This document shows, in pieces, positions 44,828-53,558 of a DNA stretch of 64,000 nt (position 1 is its first letter; every line of letters starts with the position of its first letter). The notes under the pieces are model-generated. The model saw only the letters and a list, made by a program, of their open reading frames with translations, did no database searches and was not told the DNA's origin. The stretch is taken from the NCBI RefSeq assembly GCF_026242195.1, contig NZ_RKLV01000002.1:186001-250000 (forward strand), written 5' to 3'. The position numbers were made by a program, and so were the translations under genes. Source of the stretch: Halorutilus salinus (GTDB lineage Archaea > Halobacteriota > Halobacteria > Halobacteriales > Halorutilaceae).

Positions 44828-46309
44828 ATGTCATCCGACGACCTTTCCGACGCCTCAGTAACGGTCGTCGGCGGCGGATTCGGCGGTCTATCGTCGGCTT
44901 GTTACCTCGCCGACGCCGGCGCTGACGTTACTATACTCGAAAAGAACGAGCAGATGGGCGGACGTGCAAGCACGCTTGAAGTCGAGGGCTTCCGTTTCGA
45001 CATGGGTCCTTCGTGGTACCTGATGCCCGACGTATTCGAACGTTTCTTCGGGAGCTTCGACCGCGAACCCTCGGACTACTACGAACTCGAACACCTCGAT
45101 CCGCATTACAAGGTGTTCTTCAAGGATGGCGACGAGGTCGAGATACCTAAGGAGCCTGCGCTCGCGGCGGATGTCTTCGAGGAGTACGAGGAGAACGGGG
45201 CTGAGAAGCTTCGTGGGTACCTCGACTCGTCGGAGAGAAACTACGAACTCGCTATGAACAACTTCATCTACGAGGATCGGTCACGTCTACGTAACTGGAT
45301 CGATCCGTCCGTCCTCCGTGCTATCCCTCTCGGCTTACAGCTACTCGGCTCGATGGAGGGGTACGTCCACAACCGTTTCGAGAACGACAAGCTAAGACAG
45401 ATCCTACAGTACACGCTCGTCTTCCTCGGCGGTTCGCCCAAGAACACGCCCGCCCTGTACAACCTGATGTCGCACGTCGACTTCAACCTCGGTGTCTACT
45501 ACCCCGAGGGCGGTATGACGGGTGTCGCCGACTCCATCGCAGAGATGGCACGCGAACTCGGTGTCGAGATACGGACTGATGTCGAGGTCACGGGCGTCCG
45601 TAACTCCGGACGCGTTCTAAGGACGACCGACGGCGAGTACCGCGCCGACGCGACCGTCTGTGACGCCGACTACGCGCATTTCGAACTCGACGTTCTTGAG
45701 AACCACCAACGGACACACGGTGAGGAGTACTGGGAGTCACGTACGTACGCACCCTCTGCGTTCCTCGTCTACTGGGGCGTTGAGGGCGACGTTGACGAAC
45801 TCGAACACCATACGCTCGTCCTACCTACCGACTGGGATCAGCATTTCCACAACATATTCGAGAACCCGGGTTGGCCCATGGATCCCGCGTACTACCTCTG
45901 TGTCGCCTCCGAGTCGGACGACGGCATCGCACCCGACGGATTCTCAAACCTGTTTACGCTCGTCCCTATCGCGTCGGGGCTTGAGGACAACGAAAAGATA
46001 CGTGAGAGGTACAAGAACAAGATTCTCGACGACATGGCGGAGAACACGGGCGTCGACATACGTGACCGTATCGTCGTCGAGGAGGTGTTCACCGTTGACG
46101 ACTTCGCCTCGCGTTACAACAGCTACGAGGGTACGGCGCTCGGTCTTGCTCATACGCTGACACAGACAGCCTTTATGCGTCCGTCGCACCGCTCGTCGAA
46201 GGTCGAACGTCTGTACTACACGGGTTCATACACCGACCCCGGTATAGGCGTGCCCATGTGTCTCGTTAGCGGTGAACACACCGCGAACACCGTCAAGGAT
46301 GAGCTTTAG
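44828..46309 (+). CDS. crtD: carotenoid desaturase, CrtD/CrtI type
   Basis: 493 residues. FAD-binding VVGGGFGGLSSACYLADAG (about 12-30), EKNEQMGGRAST and FDMGPSWYLMPD, with the C-terminal GSYTDPGIGVPMCLVSGE typical of phytoene-desaturase relatives. It is followed by lyeJ and cruF, the order of the bacterioruberin cluster in Haloarcula, so I name it as the 3,4-desaturase CrtD rather than CrtI. Its stop overlaps lyeJ by 11 bases. CrtI itself might be this gene or lie elsewhere. Confidence 0.85.
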   Translation: MSSDDLSDASVTVVGGGFGGLSSACYLADAGADVTILEKNEQMGGRASTLEVEGFRFDMGPSWYLMPDVFERFFGSFDREPSDYYELEHLDPHYKVFFKDGDEVEIPKEPALAADVFEEYEENGAEKLRGYLDSSERNYELAMNNFIYEDRSRLRNWIDPSVLRAIPLGLQLLGSMEGYVHNRFENDKLRQILQYTLVFLGGSPKNTPALYNLMSHVDFNLGVYYPEGGMTGVADSIAEMARELGVEIRTDVEVTGVRNSGRVLRTTDGEYRADATVCDADYAHFELDVLENHQRTHGEEYWESRTYAPSAFLVYWGVEGDVDELEHHTLVLPTDWDQHFHNIFENPGWPMDPAYYLCVASESDDGIAPDGFSNLFTLVPIASGLEDNEKIRERYKNKILDDMAENTGVDIRDRIVVEEVFTVDDFASRYNSYEGTALGLAHTLTQTAFMRPSHRSSKVERLYYTGSYTDPGIGVPMCLVSGEHTANTVKDEL

Positions 46310-47147
46310 GGCGCGCGACCGTCTCGTCTACCTGTTCAAGCTTTCACGCCCGCGGTTCTGGTTCTACCTCGCAGGACCCGTTCTCGTCGGTCTCGTCTAC
46401 GCCGCGGGAACGCCTCAGGAGCTTCTGTCACCGTTCAACTTCGCACTCTTCCTCTACTTCCTCGTACCCGCGAACCTGTTTCTGTACGGCGTCAACGACT
46501 ACTTCGACGCCGACATAGACGAACAGAACCCTAAGAAGGAAGGGAAGGAGGTACGTTACACCGACGACAGGGTTGTCGCGGCGGTCGTCGTCGCGTCGGG
46601 CGTCGCCGGACTCGCGTTCGTTCCGTTTCTGTCCCCCACAGCCCTCGTCGCACTCGGCGTCTTCTACCTCCTCGCCGTCGAGTACAGCGCACCGCCCGCA
46701 CGTTTCAAGACGACGCCTTTCGCCGACTCGTTCTCGAACGGTCTCTACATCGTACCCGGCGTAGTCGGCTTCGTCGCCCTCGCGCCCGCCGAGGCGCTCC
46801 CGCCCCTCGCAGTCGTCGGCGCGTGGCTCTGGGCTATGGGTATGCATACGTTCTCGGCGGTTCCCGATATCGAACCCGACCGTACCGCCGGGGTTGAGAC
46901 GACGGCGACCTACCTCGGCAAGGGGCGCACACTCGTCTACTGCGCCGTCGTATGGGGTGCGAGCGCCGCCGTATTCGCCACCGTCTCATTACCGTTCGCC
47001 GCCCTTCTCCTTGTCTACCCCGCCCTTGCACTCGGTGTCGCGTACGCTGAGACGGACGTCGACCGCGCGTACTGGTACTTCCCTCTTCTAAACACAGGTG
47101 TCGGCGCTGTCGTCACACTCACACGTCTCTGGGAGCTGGTGTACTGA
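46299..47147 (+). CDS. lyeJ: lycopene elongase/hydratase (UbiA family)
   Basis: 282 residues, eight to nine helices. UbiA prenyltransferase motifs are clear: NDYFDADIDEQNPKKEGK (first Asp-rich) and DIEPDRTAGVETTATYLGKG (second). It adds C5 units to lycopene to form dihydroisopentenyldehydrorhodopin en route to C50 bacterioruberin. ATG 46299 sits within the crtD end. Its stop overlaps the cruF start by one base. Confidence 0.88.
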   Translation: MSFRARDRLVYLFKLSRPRFWFYLAGPVLVGLVYAAGTPQELLSPFNFALFLYFLVPANLFLYGVNDYFDADIDEQNPKKEGKEVRYTDDRVVAAVVVASGVAGLAFVPFLSPTALVALGVFYLLAVEYSAPPARFKTTPFADSFSNGLYIVPGVVGFVALAPAEALPPLAVVGAWLWAMGMHTFSAVPDIEPDRTAGVETTATYLGKGRTLVYCAVVWGASAAVFATVSLPFAALLLVYPALALGVAYAETDVDRAYWYFPLLNTGVGAVVTLTRLWELVY

Positions 47148-48001
47148 TGAGCTACGGCGGTACGGCGGTTCGTGACCGTCTGCCGTCCGACCGCGACGAG
47201 TTCGAGAACGCCTTCGACTCCGCCGTCCGTGACAACCGTTTCGTTATAGCCGTCCTTTTCCCCGCGGTCGGAGCCTTTACCCTCGTCGCCAGCGCCGAGG
47301 GCGTCCTGCCCGACCCGGTCAGCTTCAACCCGTGGCTACTCCTTTTGGGCGTCGTCGTCATGCGTTCGCCCCTCATCGCTGGCGTCCTTCCGACCGTCGG
47401 TAGACGCGCGGCTTACGGCGTCTCCGCTCTCGTCGTCTACACGTACGCCGTCGAGGTGGTCGGCGTCTCAACCGGCTTCCCTTACGGCGAGTTCGCCTAC
47501 GGCGTCTCCCTCGGACCCACCTACGCGGGTGTACCTCTCGCTCTTCCTGTGTTCTACATACCTCTCGTCGTCAACGCCTACCTTCTCTGTCTTCTCCTTC
47601 TCGGCGGACGCGCGTCGTCACTCCTCGTACGCGTCGGTGTGGTCGCCGTGACGGTCGTCGGTATGGACGTCGTTCTTGACCCCGGAGCGGTCGCGCTCGG
47701 CTTCTGGTCGTTCGAGGAAGCTTTCTCCTACGGCGTCCCCCTTTCGAACTACGCGGGATGGACGCTATCCGCCGTCGTCTCAGTCGTCCTTCTCGACATC
47801 TCCTTCGACCGCGATGCCCTTCTCTCACGTCTCGAAGGCTGTGACTTCATGCTCGACGACATGGTGAGCTTCGTCATACTCTGGGGCGGCGTAAACCTCT
47901 GGTTCGGAAACCTCCTACCCGCCCTCGTCGCTGTCGTCTTCGGTGTAGGACTCTTCCGTACCGACCGTTTCGACTCACGTCTTCTCGACCCGTTGAGTTA
48001 G
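47147..48001 (+). CDS. cruF: bisanhydrobacterioruberin hydratase CruF
   Basis: 284 residues with about eight helices. VEVVGVSTGFPYGEFAYG and PLALPVFYIPLVVNAYLL, followed by VGMDVVLDPGAVALGFWSFEE, match CruF hydratases. It hydrates C50 intermediates to bacterioruberin, the red membrane carotenoid of haloarchaea. Last gene of the crtD-lyeJ-cruF run. The stop overlaps the convergent crtB by 4 bases. Confidence 0.85.
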   Translation: MSYGGTAVRDRLPSDRDEFENAFDSAVRDNRFVIAVLFPAVGAFTLVASAEGVLPDPVSFNPWLLLLGVVVMRSPLIAGVLPTVGRRAAYGVSALVVYTYAVEVVGVSTGFPYGEFAYGVSLGPTYAGVPLALPVFYIPLVVNAYLLCLLLLGGRASSLLVRVGVVAVTVVGMDVVLDPGAVALGFWSFEEAFSYGVPLSNYAGWTLSAVVSVVLLDISFDRDALLSRLEGCDFMLDDMVSFVILWGGVNLWFGNLLPALVAVVFGVGLFRTDRFDSRLLDPLS

Positions 48002-48978
48002 TCGCCCTCAGCCTCGTCGCCTACCGCGAAAGGTATACGTTCCCTCAGACGTCCGACGCGCGACGACCCCGTTCCGGATTCGATCGCGCTCACCCTCTCG
48101 AAGACCGACTCCGGATCCTTGTCGCGTACCCACGCGAGACGTGTACGTCCGTAAGCCCTAAGCTTACGTACGGTACCGAGCGAAGGCTCCGACGAAAGCA
48201 CGTCGTAGTTACGCCCACGTATCAGACTGTGGTGCTCGGCGTACATCACGGAGGCGAGCAGTACGGGGAAACGGCAGTCGTCGGGCAGAAGACGTATCCC
48301 TTCGACACCCTCCCTGTACAGCTCCTCCGTACGTTCCAGTTCCTCGCGGACGGCACCGCGGAAGCCCTCTGTGGCTTCGAGAGAGATGATATCCTCCTCC
48401 GTCACCCCGTTTCTTTCGACGGTTTCGAGAGGGAGGTAGATACGACCTCTTTTCTGTGCGTCCTCGCGTACGTCGCGTATGAAGTTGGTCATCTGGAAAG
48501 CCTCACCGAGCTTTTCGGCGTAGGGCTTCGTAGCCTCGTAGTCGTCGACACCCATTATACAGGTCATCATGTTGCCAACAGCGGCGGCGCTCCCGCGCAT
48601 GTAACCTCGTAGCTCGTCAAAGTCTCTGTAACGCGACTTCGTGAGATCGGTCTGCATGGCGTCGATAAACTCGTCCACCTCGCGTTCGGGTATACCGTGC
48701 TCGTCGCGCACAGACGCGAACGCCTCTATCACGGGTTCGTCCGTTTCGCGCTGACCGAGCGCCGCCTCGCGTACTGATTCGAGTTCCCTGTGTTTCTCGT
48801 CGACACCGGTGTCATCGTTGTAGTCGTCAACGACCTCATCACAGATACGGAAGAAGCCGTAAAGAACGTGCGTCCGGTGCCTCACGCGTTGAGGCAGAAA
48901 ACGCGTTGCAAAGAAGAACGTCCTACCGGTTCTTTTCTGTATGGCGCGGCTCAGCTTTACGCTCTCGTCGTCTACCAT
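47998..48978 (-). CDS. crtB: phytoene synthase
   Basis: 326 residues. Two Asp-rich signatures: DEVVDDYNDD (about 47-56) and FIRDVREDAQKRGRIYLP (about 165-182), with YAEKLGEAFQMTN between. It condenses two GGPP to phytoene, the first step of the pathway served by the convergent crtD-lyeJ-cruF genes. Complete. Upstream is a 74-base space with an AT-rich box, then the small 49053 gene. Confidence 0.93.
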   Translation of the reverse strand: MVDDESVKLSRAIQKRTGRTFFFATRFLPQRVRHRTHVLYGFFRICDEVVDDYNDDTGVDEKHRELESVREAALGQRETDEPVIEAFASVRDEHGIPEREVDEFIDAMQTDLTKSRYRDFDELRGYMRGSAAAVGNMMTCIMGVDDYEATKPYAEKLGEAFQMTNFIRDVREDAQKRGRIYLPLETVERNGVTEEDIISLEATEGFRGAVREELERTEELYREGVEGIRLLPDDCRFPVLLASVMYAEHHSLIRGRNYDVLSSEPSLGTVRKLRAYGRTRLAWVRDKDPESVFERVSAIESGTGSSRVGRLRERIPFAVGDEAEGD

Positions 48979-49052
48979 CAGAAAGAATCCTCCGGTGCTG
49001 GCATACTAAATACAACGTCCGACAGCCGTTTAGTTCTTTCGTGGTTCGTTGC

Positions 49053-49307
49053 TCACTCCGCGGATTTAACCTTCCATGTCGTCGCGCTCGCGTAGCTCCA
49101 TTTCTCTATCGACAGCGTGTCGCATCTCTCGGACAGACGGAGCATGTTCGTACCTATCTCGCGCGACGACATATCGAGGTCGTCCGACATGAACTTGCTC
49201 TTGAAGTAGCACTTGCCGTCCTCAACACGGTTCTCAAGGTACTCGACTATCTCCGACTGCTTTTCGTTCATGCCGTCGGTACGTTGAGCCGTGGATGCTG
49301 TGGACAT
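49053..49307 (-). CDS. small haloarchaeal winged-helix-like protein (DUF7123-like)
   Basis: 84 residues. The KCYFKSKFMSDDLDMSSREI, GTNMLRLSERCDTLSIEKW pattern is a stand-alone DNA-binding-like domain widespread in haloarchaea. N-terminal Ser/Thr tail of 12 residues; an internal ATG (MNEKQ) is an alternative start. AT-rich TTTAATTAG about 37 bases upstream. Regulatory target unknown. Confidence 0.7.
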   Translation of the reverse strand: MSTASTAQRTDGMNEKQSEIVEYLENRVEDGKCYFKSKFMSDDLDMSSREIGTNMLRLSERCDTLSIEKWSYASATTWKVKSAE

Positions 49308-49396
49308 TCTGTCTCAACCTCTCTACCTCACCCTATGTACCTGTACTAATTAAACACCCCTCAACGTTGGAATTTATTTCCGTTTATTCACCCGTT

Positions 49397-49413
49397 CCGG
49401 CTGGTTCAGCCGG
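49397..49413. other. hairpin CCGGCTG-GTT-CAGCCGG
   Basis: A perfect 7-bp stem with a 3-base loop in the 166-base space between the two minus-strand genes. It could protect the 3' end of the ATP-grasp transcript or be a regulator site. Confidence 0.4.
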
Positions 49414-49443
49414 TTTGAAGAAGCAACGAGACTGTTTTACACA

Positions 49444-49450
49444 GTTTAAA
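49444..49450 (-). terminator. T-tract terminator after the ATP-grasp gene
   Basis: Minus-strand reading gives CCTTTTTAAAC about 25 bases after the stop codon of the ATP-grasp gene; a simple U-tract of five. Sufficient for archaeal termination, though short. Confidence 0.4.
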
Positions 49451-49473
49451 AAGGTCTTTCGTATCTTTTTCTC

Positions 49474-50298
49474 CTATCCGACGCTCTTCACCAACCGCGC
49501 GAGGCGCGCGTAGAATCCGTCGTTGTATTTGTCGGCGTCGTCGACCGTCGGGCGCGCGTTCACTTCGTTCACCAGAGGCGTGTCGGCGTATAGAACGTCG
49601 ACGCCGCAGAAGTCGACACCGAGCGCGCGCGCCGCCTCCTCAGCCACAGAGGCGACGGAGTCGGGTGGTTCGACGCCGTGTGGCTCCGCTCCCGCATGGA
49701 CGTTCTTCTTCCAGCCGTCGGCGCGGCGCTCGACAGCGCCTGCGTAGTCGCCGTCGACGACCATGATGCGGTAGTCGCGCGCGCCCTCAATATACTCCTG
49801 TACGACGAACGTACGGTCGCGCACGAGCGAGGACTCGTGGACGACGCCGAAAAGATCCGCGACGCCGGTTGCGGAGTCGGCGTCGCGTACGAGGGTTGCG
49901 CCGCGTCCCGACGAAGCCGAGTTTGGCTTGACGACCGCGGGCGTGCCAACGCCGTCGAACGCTGTGCGCACCTCCTCGTCACCCACAGGGCTGGAGAGGA
50001 GGCGTGTTTCGGGCACGGCGACGCCGGCGTCTTCGAGCAGAACGACCGTCCGCGCTTTGTTACTCGTCGTCAGCACGTCGCGCGCGCCGACGATCCAGTC
50101 GATGTCACCGAGGGCGTCGACGACGCCGCCTTCGACGAGACGCGACGGGAAGACGAGACCCGTGTCGGCGTCCACCTCCTCGTCGAGGCTGTACGCGCGC
50201 CCCGTCGTCTCGAACGTCGTACAGTCGACGCCGTGGGGTCGCAAGCCGTCCTTGATACGCCGGTTCGACGCCTCTCCGTGGGTCAGCAGAAGCTTCAC
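49474..50298 (-). CDS. RimK/LysX-like ATP-grasp ligase
   Basis: 274 residues, GTG start. ATP-grasp features: a VVKPNSASSGRGATLV phosphate loop, FVVQEYIEGARDYRIMVVDG, and the metal-binding end LVNEVNARPTVDDADKYN. The N-terminal domain (LLLTHGEASNRRIKDG) matches haloarchaeal RimK-type enzymes. It would ligate an amino acid (often Glu) to a carboxyl group of a protein or small molecule. The acceptor is unknown. Divergent from the 50381 gene by 82 bases. Confidence 0.8.
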   Translation of the reverse strand: MKLLLTHGEASNRRIKDGLRPHGVDCTTFETTGRAYSLDEEVDADTGLVFPSRLVEGGVVDALGDIDWIVGARDVLTTSNKARTVVLLEDAGVAVPETRLLSSPVGDEEVRTAFDGVGTPAVVKPNSASSGRGATLVRDADSATGVADLFGVVHESSLVRDRTFVVQEYIEGARDYRIMVVDGDYAGAVERRADGWKKNVHAGAEPHGVEPPDSVASVAEEAARALGVDFCGVDVLYADTPLVNEVNARPTVDDADKYNDGFYARLARLVKSVG

Positions 50299-50380
50299 AG
50301 ACGCGGTTGTCGCCGTAGCGTTATTAGACCTGCGAGCGTCCCCGCAAGCTTAATACGCGGGGGCGAACCAACCCCAAACG

Positions 50381-50593
50381 ATGGGAGAGATAGAGATAGA
50401 CTTACCCGAGCGTCTCGAGATGCAGATAGCTCAGCTGATAGAGGAGGAGGAGTACATCGACAGGCAGGAAGCCGTCGAGGATCTGATATCCATCGGTATC
50501 AGGACGCTGAGGACGAGCGGACGCCGCGACGAGGAGGAGGAGTTCGACGAGTTTGAGGACACGATGGGGGGAGACGACGAGTACGCGTTCTAA
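50381..50593 (+). CDS. ribbon-helix-helix protein
   Basis: 70 residues. MGEIEIDLPERLEMQIAQLI is the beta strand and first helix, RQEAVEDLISIGIRTLR the second helix; an acidic tail follows. This is the CopG-like pattern with the usual conserved length. Its stop overlaps the convergent HD gene by 4 bases. Possibly controls the divergent ATP-grasp gene. Confidence 0.7.
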   Translation: MGEIEIDLPERLEMQIAQLIEEEEYIDRQEAVEDLISIGIRTLRTSGRRDEEEEFDEFEDTMGGDDEYAF

Positions 50594-51732
50594 ACCACCT
50601 TCTCCGACGCCCTCTCGACATCCTCCAGAACCTCTTCGGGCGCGTACACACCGAACCGCCAGCCTTCTTCGTGTAGCTCCATCAGAGTCCTTACGAGCGG
50701 TGATACGTCTTCGAGCCTGCGTTTCTCGCCGTCGACGACGACGCTCGCCTCCGTCTCAGCCATACGCGGGGGCGTAGAGAGATCGACGATGACCTCGTGC
50801 GGCTCCACCCCCGCGTCGTCGGCTATCTCGTCTTCGAGAGCGCGCGGGTTTGCGTCGAGCGCCGTATCGCGCACCTCGTCGCGCGGCTTCCAGACGGCGC
50901 GTTTGTACAGACGGCGCTCCGCGAGACGTTCGCCAGTCTCCGCCGTCGCGTCGTTCTGGCGCAGAGCGACGACGAGTTCGTGGTCGTCCATACGCCGTAC
51001 GCGCCCCGCGTCGACGCCGCCCTCTATGAGGCGTTCCGTACCGCGTTTTAACATAGCCTTAGAGATACGCGCCACGTGGTGGTTGTAGACGGTCGGATGC
51101 ATCAAGGCGCGCGCGAGTAGGAGCGCCTCCGCCGTCTGTATGTTACCCTCCCCAAGGACGAGTTCGTCACCGACGTAGCCGAGTTCGAGGACGAGCCTGC
51201 GGCTGTCGATAGTGCCGTAAGGAACTCCCGTGTGGTATGCGTCACGTACGAGGTAGTCCATACGGTCGACGTCGAGTTCGCCCGAAACAAGCTGTCCGTA
51301 ACGTCCCTCCCCACGGACGAGAGCCGCTACGCTGTCGGGCGAGATACCGCGCTCCTCCAGAACCCGCGCGACCTCGCCGTCTATGATATCCTCGACCTCG
51401 TCGTGCCTCTTACCTACCTCATCCTCCACCACCCCTTCGACGTTGTGCGAGAAAGGCGTGTGACCGACGTCGTGGAGCAACGCCGCGGCGCGCACCTCGT
51501 CGCGTTCGACGCCCGAAACGCCGAGGTTGTCGAGCGCCTGTACGGCGAGATGGTAGACGCCGAGCGAATGCTCGAAACGCGTATGATTCGCCGACGGATA
51601 GACGAGGTAAGCCGTGCCTAACTGGCGTATATGGCGCAGACGTTGCATCTCAGGCGTGTCGAGAAGGTCAAGCGCGAAGCCGTCGACACGTATATGATCG
51701 TGAACCGCGTCCTTGATCGTCTTGGTCGTCAT
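50590..51732 (-). CDS. HD-domain phosphohydrolase (SAMHD1/dGTPase-like)
   Basis: 380 residues. HD-domain ligands: HTRFEHSLGVYHL, ALLHDVGHTPFSHN and a late VDRMDYLVRDAYH. QRLRHIRQLG just before is also family-typical. It is the archaeal YdhJ/dNTP-triphosphohydrolase-like group. It would hydrolyse nucleotides; substrate not certain. It lies two bases downstream of the XRE gene, on the same strand as the XRE-DUF2178-like pair, and could be on the same transcript. Confidence 0.85.
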   Translation of the reverse strand: MTTKTIKDAVHDHIRVDGFALDLLDTPEMQRLRHIRQLGTAYLVYPSANHTRFEHSLGVYHLAVQALDNLGVSGVERDEVRAAALLHDVGHTPFSHNVEGVVEDEVGKRHDEVEDIIDGEVARVLEERGISPDSVAALVRGEGRYGQLVSGELDVDRMDYLVRDAYHTGVPYGTIDSRRLVLELGYVGDELVLGEGNIQTAEALLLARALMHPTVYNHHVARISKAMLKRGTERLIEGGVDAGRVRRMDDHELVVALRQNDATAETGERLAERRLYKRAVWKPRDEVRDTALDANPRALEDEIADDAGVEPHEVIVDLSTPPRMAETEASVVVDGEKRRLEDVSPLVRTLMELHEEGWRFGVYAPEEVLEDVERASEKVV

Positions 51733-51734
51733 AC

Positions 51735-51938
51735 CTACCCTTCGTCGCCGTCGTACAAGAATATGTCCTCGGCGTAACAGCCGAAGAACCCCGCGAGTTC
51801 AAAGCCGAGTTCGAGCGAAGGGTCGTAACGCCCGCGCTCGACCGAGTTTATGGTCTGGCGCGTAACCCCGACGCGTTCGGCGAGTTCGCGCTGGCTAAGA
51901 CCCCGCTCCTCGCGCATCTCACGCAGACGGTTTTTCAT
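51735..51938 (-). CDS. short XRE-family regulator
   Basis: 67 residues, one helix-turn-helix: REERGLSQRELAERVGVTRQ, TINSVERGRYDPSLELGF, ending CYAEDIFLYDGDEG. Highly similar in layout to the regulator at 11494. Its ATG overlaps the stop of the membrane gene (ATGA), so they are coupled. The twin dyads at 52354-52387 upstream of the operon are its likely sites. Confidence 0.85.
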   Translation of the reverse strand: MKNRLREMREERGLSQRELAERVGVTRQTINSVERGRYDPSLELGFELAGFFGCYAEDIFLYDGDEG

Positions 51939-52351
51939 ATGTACTTGTAGTAGGTGTAGAAGACACCCCACGTCAGAACGAAGGCGCTCCACGCCATGAA
52001 GAACAGCTCTACTATAGGACCCATCTCGTAGACGCCCGCGAACTCAGCCGCGAGCAGTGAGACGAAGACGACGAAACCGCCGCCGCCGTACAGGCTAAAC
52101 ACCGCCGCGCTCGCCTTCTTCGTAAGGTCGTCGTAACGTTCGTCGTAGACCGTGACGGAGCTACGCCGGAGTGCGAAGTCGGCGATAAGCCCGATGACGA
52201 ACAGACCGACGAAGCCGATGAAGCCGGCGCGGGCGTGGTCTACCCCCATGCCTACGAGGAAGACGACCGCGGCGCTCAGGTAGATAGCGCCAAGCAGACG
52301 TCCGTACGTTTCGCCGCTGTACCTCTCTATGAATCCGTCTGTCTCTGTCAT
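51935..52351 (-). CDS. DUF2178-like four-helix membrane protein
   Basis: 138 residues. Start MTETDGFIERYSGE at ATG 52351; the longer frame is not coding. Four hydrophobic helices (about 18-40, 43-60, 82-105, 112-132). The pairing of such a membrane protein with an immediately downstream short XRE regulator is a recurrent archaeal/bacterial module (family recollection); function unknown. The promoter region holds two dyads. Confidence 0.75.
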   Translation of the reverse strand: MTETDGFIERYSGETYGRLLGAIYLSAAVVFLVGMGVDHARAGFIGFVGLFVIGLIADFALRRSSVTVYDERYDDLTKKASAAVFSLYGGGGFVVFVSLLAAEFAGVYEMGPIVELFFMAWSAFVLTWGVFYTYYKYI

Positions 52352-52353
52352 AC

Positions 52354-52387
52354 GTAAAGTCTCCTTTACGCGTAAAGCTTGTTTTAC
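52354..52387. promoter_or_regulatory. tandem GTAAA-N6-TTTAC dyads
   Basis: GTAAAGTCTCCTTTAC at 52354-52369 and GTAAAGCTTGTTTTAC at 52372-52387, two bases apart, directly upstream of the DUF2178-like/XRE operon. The first has GTAAAG/CTTTAC fully symmetric. Same consensus as 11729-11744 and 13023-13038. Confidence 0.7.
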
Positions 52388-52454
52388 GTTATGTATTAAC
52401 CTTTTGGTATTTGGCGATGCGTCTTCCTGATGAGGACGGAATCCGTAAGAAACC

Positions 52455-53558
52455 TCAGTACTCCTGAAGCACGTCGTACCGCTGGTCGCGGAGCGCGGCG
52501 GGGCGCCCTGCGTCCTCGATGGCGCGTACGATCTCATCCTCCGTCATACGGAAGTCAGCGCCCGCCTCTGCGACGACGTTCTCCTCCATCATCGTGCTAC
52601 CCATGTCGTTTGCGCCGTAGGCGAGAGCCATCTGACCCACCTTCGCGCCCTGTGTCACCCAAGACGACTGGAAGTTTTCGAAGTTGTCGAGCATGATCCG
52701 CGCGACTGCGAGCGTACGGAGGTAGTCGGTCGCGCTCGGTCCTTTGGGACCCGTCTTGCGCGCGAGCGGCGTGTCACCGGGCTGGAAGTCCCAGCAGATG
52801 AAAGCCATGAATCCACCCGTCTCGTCCTGTAGGTCGCGTAGACGTAGGAGGTGGTCGATACGTTCGTCCCACGTCTCGACCGTACCGTACATCATCGTCG
52901 CCGTCGTCGAAAGACCGAGGTCGTGTGCGGCGCGCATAACGCCGAGCCACTCGGTCTTGGTGACCTTGTACGGCGAGATCTCGTCACGGACGCGGTCGGC
53001 GAGTATCTCGCCGCCTCCGCCGGGGATCGAGTCAAGACCCGCGTCGCGTAGACGGCGCAAGACCTCACGGTACGAGAGGTTCTCCTTACGCGCGAGGTCG
53101 TTTATCTCCTCAGGCGAGAAGGCGTGCATATGTATATCGAAACGCTCCTTTACGTCGCTCAGCATCTCCTCGAACCATTCGAGATCGAGGTCGGGGTGGA
53201 CGCCGCCCTGCATCAGTATCTGGACGCCGCCCGCGTCGACCGTCTCCTGTATCTTCTCGTAGAGTTCGTCGCGTGACAGGACGTAACCCTCGTCGTGCCC
53301 CGGCTTACGGTAGAAGGCGCAGAACGAGCAGTATGTGTCGCAGACGTTGGTGTAGTTGACGTTGCGATCCTTGATGAACGTCACCGTATCGCCCGCTCGT
53401 CGCGCGCGGAGTTCGTCGGCGACCTCGCCGAGACGTGTCAGAGGTGCGTTCTGTAACGCGACGCCGTCCTCGCGTGTGAGGCGTTCGCCGTTCAGCGCCC
53501 TTTCGAGGACATCCTCGTAGCCGCGTTCCGCCGACGTGCGGGTTGCTGTCTTGCTCAT
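52455..53558 (-). CDS. mqnC: cyclic dehypoxanthinyl futalosine synthase (MqnC)
   Basis: 367 residues. Radical-SAM cysteines CDTYCSFCAFYR (CxxxCxxC; about 73-84), GGVQILMQGGVHPDL, PGGGGEIL, and the terminal SSWVTQGAKVGQMALAYGA then GSTMMEENVV, the pattern that distinguishes MqnC from CofH. It cyclises dehypoxanthine futalosine in menaquinone synthesis. The ATG overlaps the mqnA stop by 4 bases. Downstream the gene ends after a leader region toward the DUF2178-like operon. Confidence 0.92.
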   Translation of the reverse strand: MSKTATRTSAERGYEDVLERALNGERLTREDGVALQNAPLTRLGEVADELRARRAGDTVTFIKDRNVNYTNVCDTYCSFCAFYRKPGHDEGYVLSRDELYEKIQETVDAGGVQILMQGGVHPDLDLEWFEEMLSDVKERFDIHMHAFSPEEINDLARKENLSYREVLRRLRDAGLDSIPGGGGEILADRVRDEISPYKVTKTEWLGVMRAAHDLGLSTTATMMYGTVETWDERIDHLLRLRDLQDETGGFMAFICWDFQPGDTPLARKTGPKGPSATDYLRTLAVARIMLDNFENFQSSWVTQGAKVGQMALAYGANDMGSTMMEENVVAEAGADFRMTEDEIVRAIEDAGRPAALRDQRYDVLQEY

